Under the pieces are notes generated by a model. The model was not told where the DNA came from and did no database searches. It worked only from the letters and a program-made list of their open reading frames with translations. From positions 2,019,548 through 2,083,547 of the forward strand of contig OZ026563.1 in the NCBI GenBank assembly GCA_964020155.1: 64,000 nucleotides of DNA, given 5' to 3'. Positions 37,874 to 47,500 of this stretch are shown piece after piece. A program made the position numbers and the translations under genes. Numbering within the stretch: the stretch's first letter is position 1; each line of letters starts with the position of its first letter. Origin of the DNA: Chondrilla cf. caribensis. Its lineage: Eukaryota; Porifera; Demospongiae; Chondrillida; Chondrillidae.

Positions 37874-38857
37874 TGTTTGTGTGTGTGTGTTTGTGTGTTT
37901 GTGCGGGCGAGCGTACAGGTGTAGTTTTTGTATATACTACAATTTTTTTGAACAGGGCTGTGTTGGAGGCATATTATTTAGTGGTTAAGACATATGGGCA
38001 CGAGGGCAGTATGACATAAATTACCAAGCCCCAAGAGCACGAAGTCATACTGCCCTCGTGCCCATATCTTAACCAGTAGTGCATCCATTGCTAACGCTTT
38101 ATACATAATGAAATTGTTGCATAATAGTACTGTTTCTACGGTAACGGATGTTATCGTGTGATAGTATATTATGTATGTATTCTCAATGTATTTTGCGATA
38201 CTCCATCTTGTGCAGGACTGCTAGAGGCCGCAATGAGTGGGAGAGTGCAATGTTGCAGAATTCCAACACAAGGTGTAATGGCGTTCTTCCCATTTGGGGA
38301 CCAGAAGTATGTTCTAAACTGCATTTTTTCTTTGAAATGCTCCATTTTAAGACTTACAGTATCTGTAACAATACGTACTGGATTCAGAATGATAACCAAT
38401 AGAATTCCTATTCTAATTTCAGTACTGTCACATACTGTATATATATATATCATTGTAGTACCATAGTGTACTTTGTGTGTTCCCATTTTGACTTCAGTCT
38501 TGTCACGTACTCAAAATTTGTGGTTCACAGGTGTCTGACTCTGCTTTTGCAAGCTGCCTTGCTCGCCACAACAGCTATGTTAGGGAGGCCACAAGCCACT
38601 ACGATGCTTCATACAGTACTTGGATACATGATCTCAAACACCTCCTCCTGAAGTTTGCCAACGAGAAGTCCTTTAGCACAGAGAGTGGCGGTGGGGGACC
38701 GCAAAGCAACATGTATTTTGCTCCGTATTTACTCCACGTGGCACTCTATGTTCTCAACACGTGAGTCTTCTACATCTGTGTTGTAATGCAATCCTCATTC
38801 ATGCCTCAATACATGCAGTACTGCACTTCAACTTACTTCAAATGGATAATCACACAC

Positions 38858-38915
<58 letters not shown>

Positions 38916-40977
38916 TGCACGCATGCACGGACGCACACACACACAATACACACACACACACACACGCACGCACACACACACACTCACACTACCTTTTATC
39001 CCTATTTCACCCTATATTGTTGCTGATCACTGTAGTGGACTCTGGTAGTACAGTTTGCACAGATACATGTTGAGCAGTTGCAGTCTGTTGTACACCTTCT
39101 ATAATTTTGCTGTCATATGTTATTGTACTGTAGGACTCGCCTGTATCCCAGTGAAGAGAAGTCCCTGACTGCTTTTGTGAAAGCTCCAACAGAATCGTGG
39201 GTAGCATCAGCTTATGAGGTGTGTGTTTGTGTGTGTGTGTGTGTGCGTGCGTGCGTGCATGTGTGCATGTGTGCGTGCGTGCGTGCGTGTGTGCGTGCAT
39301 GTGTGCATGCGTGCATGCATGTGTGTTTGATATACGTGTATTGTGTGTCTGTGCACCCATGTGCGATTGGTCCACATGTGTGTATATAGCTGTACATGTG
39401 GGTATTGTACTAGTGGAACATATAGGAGCAGCCACCAGTCTGAGTCAGTCACTTGTCTAAAATGGTCACCTGTGATTCAATCCAAACATACATACAGACA
39501 TATCTCCCATGTGTACACATGTTTTAGTATTGATAATGCAGCCACCTGTCCAATCCAGCCTATAAAATGAGGTTCCACACGTGACCACATTAGGCAGGTT
39601 CCACTGTTGAGACTGACGTCACTTCAATTTGTGTATGTTGTTTTAACTGTAGCTGGAGGGCCCCCACTACTACCTGGTCACCTCACTAACGGTGTATACA
39701 CTTGAGCAGTGGAAGGCAAACAAGCTGGCTCTGTTGAAGAGGTTGCTGGTGGTAGCTCACACCAGACAGTTGAATGCTGCTGACATGACCAGGTGAGTCT
39801 TACCGTGCTTGTGATTACACTTTGACCCTGTGTGTGAACCTGTGCATATGACCCTGTGTGTGAACCTGTGCATATGACCCTGTGTGTGAACCTGTATATG
39901 AGCACTGTATATGACTGTGTGTGTACAAAGTGTTATTGTGCATTTTCCACCTTGTTTTTCTTGCTACAATGGGATTCGAGTATAGTACAGATATTTACTT
40001 CTCTCTCTTCCTCAATTTGTGTGCAGCTTACCAGCAGATACCACAGTGATGGAGTACTCTGTGTACAAACCAGCACTGGTCTTCTTTGGTTTGGTTGACT
40101 ACTTTCAGAAGACATTTAAGGTCTGTGTCATAACAACTGTATTTCATGTACATTTTTCGTGTACTTTAGTTTTGATCCACATGTCACATTTTATATTGAA
40201 GGAAATTAATGTGTTTGTCTACTTCATTGTGTGTATATATAGTTTTATGTAGTCTCATTCCCAATCTATGTCTATTGCTGACATTTTACTGCTAGAAGGT
40301 GGTCCAGTGTCTTTAGTGCCATTACTTAGTACTTCAGTATTCCAGTATTCTAGCCAATGAAAATTCATTTGGAGGTCACTTGTAATGTAATGTGGATATT
40401 TGATTATTGTGTACAGTGTGTATGTCTTCCGTTCACCTATTACAACTTTGTGTGTACAGTACATCATTCTAACAATTCTTGCTACATTGCACACCATGTA
40501 GAAGAAGCTTGATGTTGCTCCAGAAAGACTGCCAGAAGCTCTACTGGACTTCATCAGACAGAATACGTCTACCTTGATTAGCCTGTGTGATAAGGTATAT
40601 CTATATATCTGTACATAACTGATTAGGGGGGGGGCTTCTTGTATGTGACTGAACTGAATAGACAAAAGGTGTCTTGTACAAGACGTGACCTGATAGAGCT
40701 GTCTTGTAAGGTTGTTTTGTAAGTTTATTACATCTGCTTTTCAAGTAGTTTTCATCTTTCTTAGATCTTGTCAGCTTACCAGGATGAGCTATTGACAGCA
40801 GAATCTGTTGAGGAAATGTTTGATGTCCTAGGTTAGTAGTTGTCTTTATTATGTGACATATGTTGATCTATGTAGGAATCTCTAGATCTTAATCCCTCTT
40901 ACACCATTTACATTATTTACATGCGGCTACTGTATTTGTCTGCCATACTCACAAGCACACACATGCACACACACACG

Positions 40978-41028
<51 letters not shown>

Positions 41029-41179
41029 CATACACACATGCGCGGAGACACATGGAGACTGGAATTTTAATCTTCTAAATTCTCCTTTCTTATTTCTTCC
41101 TTGCTCAGAACTGCTTGGTGAGGTACCTAATCCAGATGAATTTTTGTCTGCATTAATGGATAGCGTAAAGACTAACTAG
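17757..41179 (+). CDS. UBR4: UBR4 E3 ubiquitin ligase, C-terminal 2403 residues (44 exons)
   Basis: Exons: 17757-17873, 18165-18207, 18353-18559, 19057-19265, 19665-19769, 19926-20039, 20922-21059, 21361-21522, 21868-21948, 22032-22247, 22550-22628, 22896-23293, 23609-24046, 24595-24792, 25312-25418, 26966-27104, 27390-27626, 28028-28216, 28462-28682, 29676-29851, 30256-30389, 30829-31063, 31582-31741, 31872-32013, 32123-32654, 32961-33088, 33739-33917, 34235-34388, 34938-35150, 35427-35618, 35897-35994, 36209-36329, 36448-36570, 36669-36758, 36988-37119, 37530-37663, 38216-38306, 38531-38760, 39134-39218, 39653-39792, 40027-40120, 40502-40594, 40765-40831, 41109-41179. All are GT-AG and total 7212 nt in one frame. 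UBR4 is a giant N-degron/quality-control E3 ligase. Diagnostic blocks shared with vertebrate UBR4 include a Cys-rich zinc module ([17 protein letters not shown], about residue 840), [29 protein letters not shown], and the C-terminal hemi-RING ([10 protein letters not shown], about residue 2055). A polyQ/acidic low-complexity segment opens the visible part. The N-terminal half, including the UBR box, is not in the window. Confidence 0.95.
17784..17832 (+). repeat. Coding CAA/CAG polyglutamine tract in UBR4
   Basis: About 16 glutamine codons, mostly CAA, broken by one proline, lie in the first visible UBR4 exon, followed by an acidic stretch. Human UBR4 has Ser/Gln-rich low complexity in this part of the protein, so length variation here is probably tolerated. 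Confidence 0.85.
19002..19055. repeat. (CA)n ending in a UBR4 3' splice site
   Basis: Some 26 CA units run directly into the AG acceptor of exon 4 (19057), replacing the polypyrimidine tract. Confidence 0.9.
19351..19570. repeat. Two long (GT)n tracts in UBR4 intron 4
   Basis: About 19,351-19,414 and 19,477-19,570, separated by a short complex spacer. A (GTT)n tract follows in the next intron at about 19,829-19,887. Confidence 0.92.
25419..25570. repeat. (GT)n growing from the exon 15 splice donor
   Basis: The tract starts with the donor GT itself and runs about 150 bp, with a few A or T interruptions. It is followed at once by the hAT element. Confidence 0.92.
25584..26692 (-). mobile_element. 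Decayed hAT DNA transposon in UBR4 intron 15
   Basis: 1109 bp with 15-16 bp terminal inverted repeats (AGTGTTGTGGTAAT core) and a perfect 8-bp target duplication (TGTGTGCA at 25576-25583 and 26693-26700), both diagnostic of hAT elements. On the minus strand, frameshifted pieces look like hAT transposase. These are [14 protein letters not shown] followed by [18 protein letters not shown] (about 26,340-26,550), then [11 protein letters not shown] (about 26,160-26,190). The N-terminal BED finger and most of the catalytic region are missing, so it is non-autonomous. Confidence 0.88.
27640..27860. other. TTTTGCGGAA-type repeat in UBR4 intron 17
   Basis: Contains GGAAAATTTTGCGG and TTTCGCGGTATTAAT-like motifs similar in flavour to the MITE at 12,293-12,671. 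Ends could not be defined. Confidence 0.3.
28217..28408. repeat. (GT)n growing from the exon 18 splice donor
   Basis: Nearly 190 bp of GT repeat with occasional C or A changes, starting at the GT donor that follows exon 18. Confidence 0.92.
28851..28992. mobile_element. Short MITE with 28-bp inverted ends, UBR4 intron 19
   Basis: About 142 bp. The left arm TGTTTATCTTTGGA continues to ACGCATGT. The right arm is its near-perfect reverse complement (26 of 28 positions). No ORF and no clear target duplication. Confidence 0.75.
29274..29346 (+). tRNA. tRNA-Met (CAT), elongator type
   Basis: A 73-nt cloverleaf with a perfect 7-bp acceptor stem (GCCCTGT at 29274-29280 pairing with ACAGGGC at 29339-29345) and discriminator A. 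The D arm carries the internal A box. The anticodon loop CTCATAA places anticodon CAT at 29307-29309. The T arm/B box reads GAGTTCGACCCTC. It closely matches animal elongator tRNA-Met. A run of seven T at 29348-29354 is a Pol III terminator. There is no intron. It lies in UBR4 intron 19, in the same orientation as UBR4. Confidence 0.96.
30007..30074. repeat. (CA)n microsatellite, UBR4 intron 20
   Basis: About 34 uninterrupted CA units. Confidence 0.9.
32707..32845. repeat. (GT)n and GGGT-rich tract, UBR4 intron 25
   Basis: About 25 GT units followed by GGGT/GGTG-type degenerate repeats. Confidence 0.85.
34397..34720. repeat. Tandem repeat of a GTACATGTGGTAC motif, UBR4 intron 28
   Basis: Seven or eight units of about 38-46 bp, each with the near-palindrome GTACATGTGGTACACAT and a TGCAGTA or GCAGCATGGCAGTA linker. 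It is preceded at about 34,000-34,200 by a related CTGTACTGTATGTA-rich region. Confidence 0.85.
36853..36928. repeat. (CA)n microsatellite, UBR4 intron 34
   Basis: About 35 CA units with short CG-containing interruptions at each side. Confidence 0.88.
37313..37520. mobile_element. CAG-GAACC MITE next to UBR4 exon 36
   Basis: Starts TACAGTGGAACCTTGG and ends CCACTGTA, with inverted ends and TA at both borders, as for Tc1/mariner-type MITEs. The right end stops nine bases before the exon 36 coding sequence, so only TCTCTTTAG separates the element from the exon. Confidence 0.75.
37812..37872. repeat. (GT)n microsatellite, UBR4 intron 36
   Basis: About 30 GT units, continuing into a degenerate GT-rich tail to about 37,905. 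Confidence 0.88.
37982..38075. repeat. Long inverted repeat, UBR4 intron 36
   Basis: Arms of about 33 bases (beginning TGGTTAAGACATATGGGCAC) pair almost perfectly across a 28-base loop. The neighbouring TACGGTAAC motif at about 38,138 recurs near 59,655, which suggests a dispersed element. Confidence 0.85.
38851..38970. repeat. (CA)n with GCACGCATG interruptions, UBR4 intron 38
   Basis: Long CA tract, then mixed CACG/CATG units. A complementary GT/GCGT tract follows in the next intron (39,219-39,330), starting at the donor of exon 39. Confidence 0.88.
40979..41027. repeat. (CA)n microsatellite, last UBR4 intron
   Basis: About 24 CA units between exons 43 and 44. Confidence 0.88.
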
Positions 41180-41208
41180 AACTACTGTAGCATTAGTGTG
41201 CATACTTA

Positions 41209-41214
41209 ATTAAA
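41209..41214 (+). terminator. Possible UBR4 poly(A) signal ATTAAA
   Basis: ATTAAA lies 30 bases after the UBR4 stop codon, followed by strongly AT-rich sequence. Other AT-rich hexamers are nearby, so the true cleavage site is uncertain. Confidence 0.4.
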
Positions 41215-41930
41215 GCAAGTAACCTACTAGCTAATGATGCTTTGATAATCATTAATAATTATAATACAGTTGAAGTGTGATGATTATAGTATGATCATTG
41301 TCCATATGCAGACAATAGATACATACGTAGTACTGTGTAGTTAACCTGATGTGCATTTTACTTAAAGCTTCTATATTATAATATTATAATTATAATAATA
41401 TCTTCCTATAATAATATAATATTAATGTATGTGTTTATTGTAATTAATAATATATAATTATGTCCTAGGACATATAATATAATAATTGTATACACATACA
41501 CTGTAACCTAGCTAGGTTCTTTATTATGTGCCATATATATATAATGTTGATCCATGTATAGGAATCTCTAGACTATTATTATAATTATGGATATTAATTA
41601 TGTGTTATAATGATTATTGCAATGAAATATATGAAAAAATATTCATGCTAAATATGACTGTCACAATATAATGAATCAAAAATCATAATAATTATAACAT
41701 TTATAATGCTATAAAGTTATAAAATTGATTTCAATATATTATTATTTGCTTGCACACAATCATTGATTTTAATTGCACCTCTATGATCACTACAATTCCA
41801 ATTGCAACATACATAGCATTAATTATAATACAGGACTGTTGAACAATTATAACTTTTCCCAATTATATCATGATAATACTCAAAACAGAAGGAAACAGTT
41901 AAGTACACTTTACAGTACAATACAGTGGAA
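41215..41930. other. AT-rich convergent spacer
   Basis: Very AT-rich (TAATAT-type low complexity) downstream of UBR4. No gene seen. Confidence 0.6.
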
Positions 41931-42083
41931 CCTCTCTATTAGGGACACTTTGGGACCTTGATTTTAGTCCTTATTACAGAGGTGTCCTCAATTCAGAGGT
42001 CACTTAATACACTACAGTACTACGCTGGGAAACAGAATGGTGTCCTTATTACAGAGGTTTGTAATAGAAAGGTTCCACTGTAA
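41931..42083. mobile_element. CAG-GAACC MITE, best-preserved copy
   Basis: 153 bp with inverted ends TACAGTGGAACCT and AGGTTCCACTGTA and inner sub-terminal complementarity (TTATTACAGAGG motif). TA at both borders fits a Tc1/mariner-mobilised MITE. Confidence 0.88.
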
Positions 42084-42089
42084 GTTCAA

Positions 42090-43080
42090 TAAGTTACATC
42101 TTACAAGACTTCTCATTCAAGCTTGCACCTCTCTCTGCCACACTTCACGTGTGCCCAGGGCATCCGACGAGGACGGGGAGGTACTTCATGCCCCGCGGCC
42201 GAGGAGAACATGCCACTTGACACCATGCCTCAGCTGCTGTTGTCATCCCACGTATTGTCAACATCAAGCCATCATCCGATGTTAATTAGGGTGGTAGACT
42301 GGCTTCTCGGGAGGTCCAGATTTCAGAGCCGTGAACCATTACGTCTGGCACACCGAGTATCACGGGCGCCAGTCACCGATGTGGGCCTTTATGTGACTTG
42401 ATAGCTAGAATCACGGATGCCACCAATCCACGGACCAAAAAGACAGAGATAAACTGACTTCACATCGGTAATCATCAGAGTCAGGCCGGCAGGACATACA
42501 TCAAACAGTGCAGCAGCTTCCTCAACACGATGACAAGAGACTCCCCGGTAGGGCCCAAAACCTAAACTAATGTAGCATGTTTGGACCCTACAGTGCCGCG
42601 CATGCGCATACTGTGTGCATTGGAGGGTGTGTGCAAGGCAGAGTGTATGCATAGTAAAGTGTATGCAACGTAAATGTAAAGGCACGGCCTAACTTACGTG
42701 TGTGCGCCCGAAGGCAATAATAAAGGAAAAGGGTGGTGAGTAGAGAGCCGCGTGGTTCCGACAACATAGCCTTCGTAGGACCTACTTACAGGACCCCTAG
42801 GGGAGACTAGCCGACCATGATCCCAGGCACCGCCCGCCTCCGAAGAGGACGGACGCCCAAACCTCGTCCGAGAACACTCGAGAGACCCGACGACTTACAG
42901 GAGACCGGGACGTGTGAACTCCATGCGTGATCTAACAGCGAACCGAAGAAGGAGAGGGTAGAACAGCTAACCACGCTTGCGCTCGGGGCACCCCCTCCAA
43001 TTCGAATCCTCCAGCATCTGCAGCTTTCCCAGCACGGGTCTACTCACGAGGAAAATGGAGACGACGTGTGGTTTTATAGA
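42090..43080. other. Unexplained GC/CpG-rich block
   Basis: About 1 kb clearly richer in G+C and CpG than the surrounding AT-rich spacer (for example CCCCGCGGCCGAGGAG and GCCGCGCATGCGCATAC). No long reading frame, no convincing tRNA/rRNA similarity and no clear terminal repeats. Candidates are a CpG-rich regulatory region, a non-coding RNA locus or a decayed mobile element. Confidence 0.45.
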
Positions 43081-43236
43081 GATTTGCACTTCCGTTATTA
43101 AGGAAATGAGAATTGATTGGCTGGTATGCGTACGGCAACTCTTTTGAAATGAAGGATAGGCGACTGACGAATGAATTACATTATATCATTGCGTGGGCGG
43201 ACTTATATTTTCCCGCCAAATATAACACCTTTCTGT

Positions 43237-43277
43237 AGAGTATCTATGGTTACTTTACATGTTACCATAGATACTCT
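43237..43277. repeat. Hairpin AGAGTATCTATGGT
   Basis: 14-base perfect arms with a 13-base loop in the spacer, next to a CCGCCAAATATAAC sequence. Possibly a MITE end. Confidence 0.7.
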
Positions 43278-43279
43278 TA

Positions 43280-44535
43280 CAAATCATGTATCATACATTG
43301 CCAATGTATTATGATCAAGAATCAATACAGCGGGTCCGGTCACGCGTTAAGGATAGTAAATTAGAGGGAAATCCCCAATCGATCACACCATGCTGCACCT
43401 ATCATTATAGTACTGGTGAGCGCTATTATCATTTTGGTGCATAAATTTTGCTTCGAAAGGTATGAAAGACCAAAAAGGTAAGAACGCTAATTCTCGGGTT
43501 ATTTTAGTTATAGCGGGTATTCTTGTTCAGACTGGGTGCCTACTAGTTCCAATGGCTAGGATTACCTAGCACAGCTATCATTACCACCGTGACTATTTTA
43601 GGTGTATAATTATTTTATCCAACCCGATAATTCATTCTTGTCTACGTTTTATTTCTGGTACCTGTGGCAAATACGGTGATTTAATATAACATTATGTATC
43701 GATGTGTTTGGTAATCGCCATTATTTGATCATCTTTCTCTACGCTTACAATGATCGTGATAATGGTAACCGCTTATTATTGAAATGTTAGGTAGGTAGGT
43801 ATACTTATACCACTAGGTACGTAGACTTTGAGTAGTAATACTATTATAGCAGCTCCCAGTGAGATGTGTTGTTGTTGCAAATGTTATGTTATGTCTTATC
43901 ACATGGCCCTTCAGCAGGCAACAAGCTAGTGCAAGAATTCATGGATATTTGCTCCAGAGGTTGTCAGTGGTAGACCAGACAGAGAATTGTGCTCTTGCTA
44001 TGAAGTTGTATTTTAAATATTTCATGCCTGTGTAATTATTATATATTATTTATTTCATTGTATATGCGTATGTGCATAATATATAGGTATGATTATATTG
44101 GTTGTCAGATGAGCTCGAAAGGGATATACATAATTTATATGTATATGATATGTATATTCATCTCTGTACTATAGCTATTTCTTTATAGTTATATAATAAT
44201 ATATTATATTGAAATAATTGATATTGCATGTGATGTGTGGCTAAATTAGTGGTGGCAGATTAATGAGAATTTATGCATTGTTATTGTATTTATGTGTCCT
44301 TATATATAGCTATTCTCTTAATGTCATCTATTATACTCCCAGTTTATATTATTATTATCATTATTATTATTATTATTATATTATAATAAATACATATTAT
44401 GTATGCGTAATATGTCACAACTAATGACAAACATTGTATACATTCACTAATGAACATGCATAGCAAAAATTAATAAAAAGTAACGGCTATCATCACGATA
44501 GTGGTTTCAGGTCCTACAATGTTAATTAGGGTGTG
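43280..44535. other. AT-rich spacer between UBR4 and SMYD 3' ends
   Basis: No gene seen. TAT/TTA-rich low complexity, including a TTATTA tract at about 44,347-44,390. Confidence 0.55.
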
Positions 44536-44538
44536 ATA

Positions 44539-47500
44539 CTAAACTTGAGATAACGATGATGATGACTGTGTCATTAGATCAATAGAGAGTGACAAGGAGT
44601 GTCTTGAACCGTGAGTTAGTTGAAGATTGGTCAGAACCTGTGAAAAGAAAATTGATGTACGAAGCTAACGCTCCACTACATAACTAAATCATGGTGCATA
44701 TGCATTACAGCAGTATCACATTACTTCTGTATGTATGCAGCTATGTATACTGTACATAGTGCATGTACAGAGATACACATATTTAGAAGATATACTTGAT
44801 TATGATACAAATGACGGGGTACTGCTTATGACAGCAGTTGAGGAGGTGACAGTGGTGATTGCATGACTGGGATGGTGGCAGTGATAGTGGTAACTGTGTT
44901 CAGTGGTGAGTGTATGGTAAAGGTGTGCATTAACATACATTCATATGTACATACTTCATCATAGATTTCAACTGCTTGTGACCCACTCTCCTCCACCACC
45001 TGACTCAGTTTAAACAATTTAACGAGATGTAACGTGTACAGAGGACTTGGCTCAAGAAATAGTCTGGGAAACAGGGCAATAGGGGAAAAATATGTACATA
45101 TATTATGTAGTTCTTACGTGAGATGCTCACAGACACACACTAATCCACCCAGCATAAACTCACTTGTAAAGTGGTGTTAGAGTACGTCCTACACTGAAGG
45201 CCACCCTCCATTGACATGTATCTAACAATGTCATTAAAAATATTATGTTGTAGCCAGTAGTTACAGTCGCAAATACATATACGTATGAAAGGGCTTGTGA
45301 GTAGGTGTCTGTGTTATATTACTGAGTGAGGCTTCTCCCAGTGACTACTGTGTTGCAGTTACACACACACAGACCTTTATACATATTTGTATATTGTCAG
45401 GAGTACACACAGGGAGAAATGTAAGAAATACAGATATACACATAATCTGCAACACAAATTAAGAAAACTATTATTATTAATAATGTAGTATGTACACACA
45501 TAGACAACTGCTAACAGAAATATACTACAAAGAGATGTAAATGTTTTTATCGCCTGATGGCACTGCCTGGACAGTAAATTTGATACTTTCCCGACGTGCA
45601 TGTGCGCTCAGGGACTGCTCTCGCCCTCATAGGCAGGTAGTAACCTATATGCACATACCATAGTTGCTCCATATAATTGTTGCAAATTTCACAAACAAAT
45701 TTGGCTTCACGCATTTATATATCAATAATATTGTCCAGGTGTGAAATATGCATCCTGCGAAGAATCAGAGTAATTACATTCTGTATATGCACTCATACAA
45801 GTACTACCATACAGTAATGTGCTGTACTTGCACGTAATATGCATGTACCCTACGTACATACATACTCACCTATTGCAAGGTCCATTATCTTCTCATGTGT
45901 TCTGATAGACACATAATGGTATGGAGACAGCACTTCACTTGCTCTTGTCCAGTATGAGGTGTACTGTGCCAACATTGCTGTGATATTCATACACATGTCA
46001 TCATTGTCATATCTAACACTTGTGTACAATGTAGTGAGTGACATTACAGACCCAGCTGTAGAATTGAACAGTGTATTATTGCTTACTGTTTAGGGTCTTT
46101 GTATACAATTTGTACGACAGTTCTACTAAAATCAACCTAGTGTATTGTATACATTGGTACATAGGGAAACTGGATATAAGGCCACTAGAGGACCCATACT
46201 GTGGATGTTTCACAACGGAGCCTAGATCTGAAGGGCATTATAGGACCAACATAGTGCACATTACACAGTGGAGCCTGAATATAAAGGTCACCACAGGACA
46301 GACATAGCACACACTACAAAGTGGACCCTAGATCTGAATGACATTATAGGACCAACACAGTGTACATTATACAGTCAGTGTGGAACTTGGACTCTGCCTA
46401 GTACATGGATGTCATACAGTTCGACCGAGCATGTTGTGAGTACCTTGGTCTCTTTTAGGATCACTAGACAAAAGATGAAATTCCTCGATGAGTTTCCCAG
46501 AAATGGCATTGGGAGATCCACCACAGCTGCACAGACTAATGTCTATATGTATGTATAATAGGTATGTAGATTAGAAGGCTACAGGGTGTCAATATACATA
46601 CAGTATACACAAACTATACACAGATCCTGTATGTACATTTTACATATATTGGTACAGTGTACACTGAAACACTGAGGATGATGCTCACCAAATAAGGATG
46701 ATTCAGATGCCTCTTCAGCTAAGCATACTTTGCCACACTTATCACATAATACACTGTTCAAGAGTGAATCCAGAGAGGGCACCTGGAGTATGCCAGGCAT
46801 ACAATACAGATATCAATTGTTTCAAAGTAAAACCTGGATATAAAGGCTATCCCTGACATGTGAATTATCATCATTTAAAAATGACACCTTAATATAAAGG
46901 TTATTCAGGACACTTGAATTACTATCTGTTCTAAAGTAAACCTGCATGGACATAAAGGCCATCCATGACATTAGAATCAGTATCTGTTCAAAAGTATAAC
47001 CTGGATATAAAGGCCATCCCTCAGGTTTGAAATGATAACTGTTCTAAATTCAACCTGGATATAAAAGTTACTCTTCAGATCAATTCTAGTGAATGTTAAG
47101 CAAGGTCACCTGGATGAAGGCCCCCTTGTGTTTCAAACCACTGCCTACTTACTATTGACAGATAACTGTAGCTGTTTCAAGTGAAACACATGTTGACACT
47201 ATTGACAACAGAAAACACTATCTATTGTAGACATGCAGTCTGCTGTCTTACACACAAACACCTTTATTATGTATTGACAACAGAAAACACTATCTATTGT
47301 AGACATGCAGTCTGCTGTCTTACACACAAACACCTTTATTATGTATTGACAACAGAAAACACTATCTATTGTAGACATGCAGTCTGCTGTCTTACACACA
47401 AACACCTTTATTATGATTACATGAGTGCATGTGTGCAGTACAGACTGTGTCCAAAGGTCACTCAAGTGGTGCCGATGAATGTGTTTACTACATACAAACA

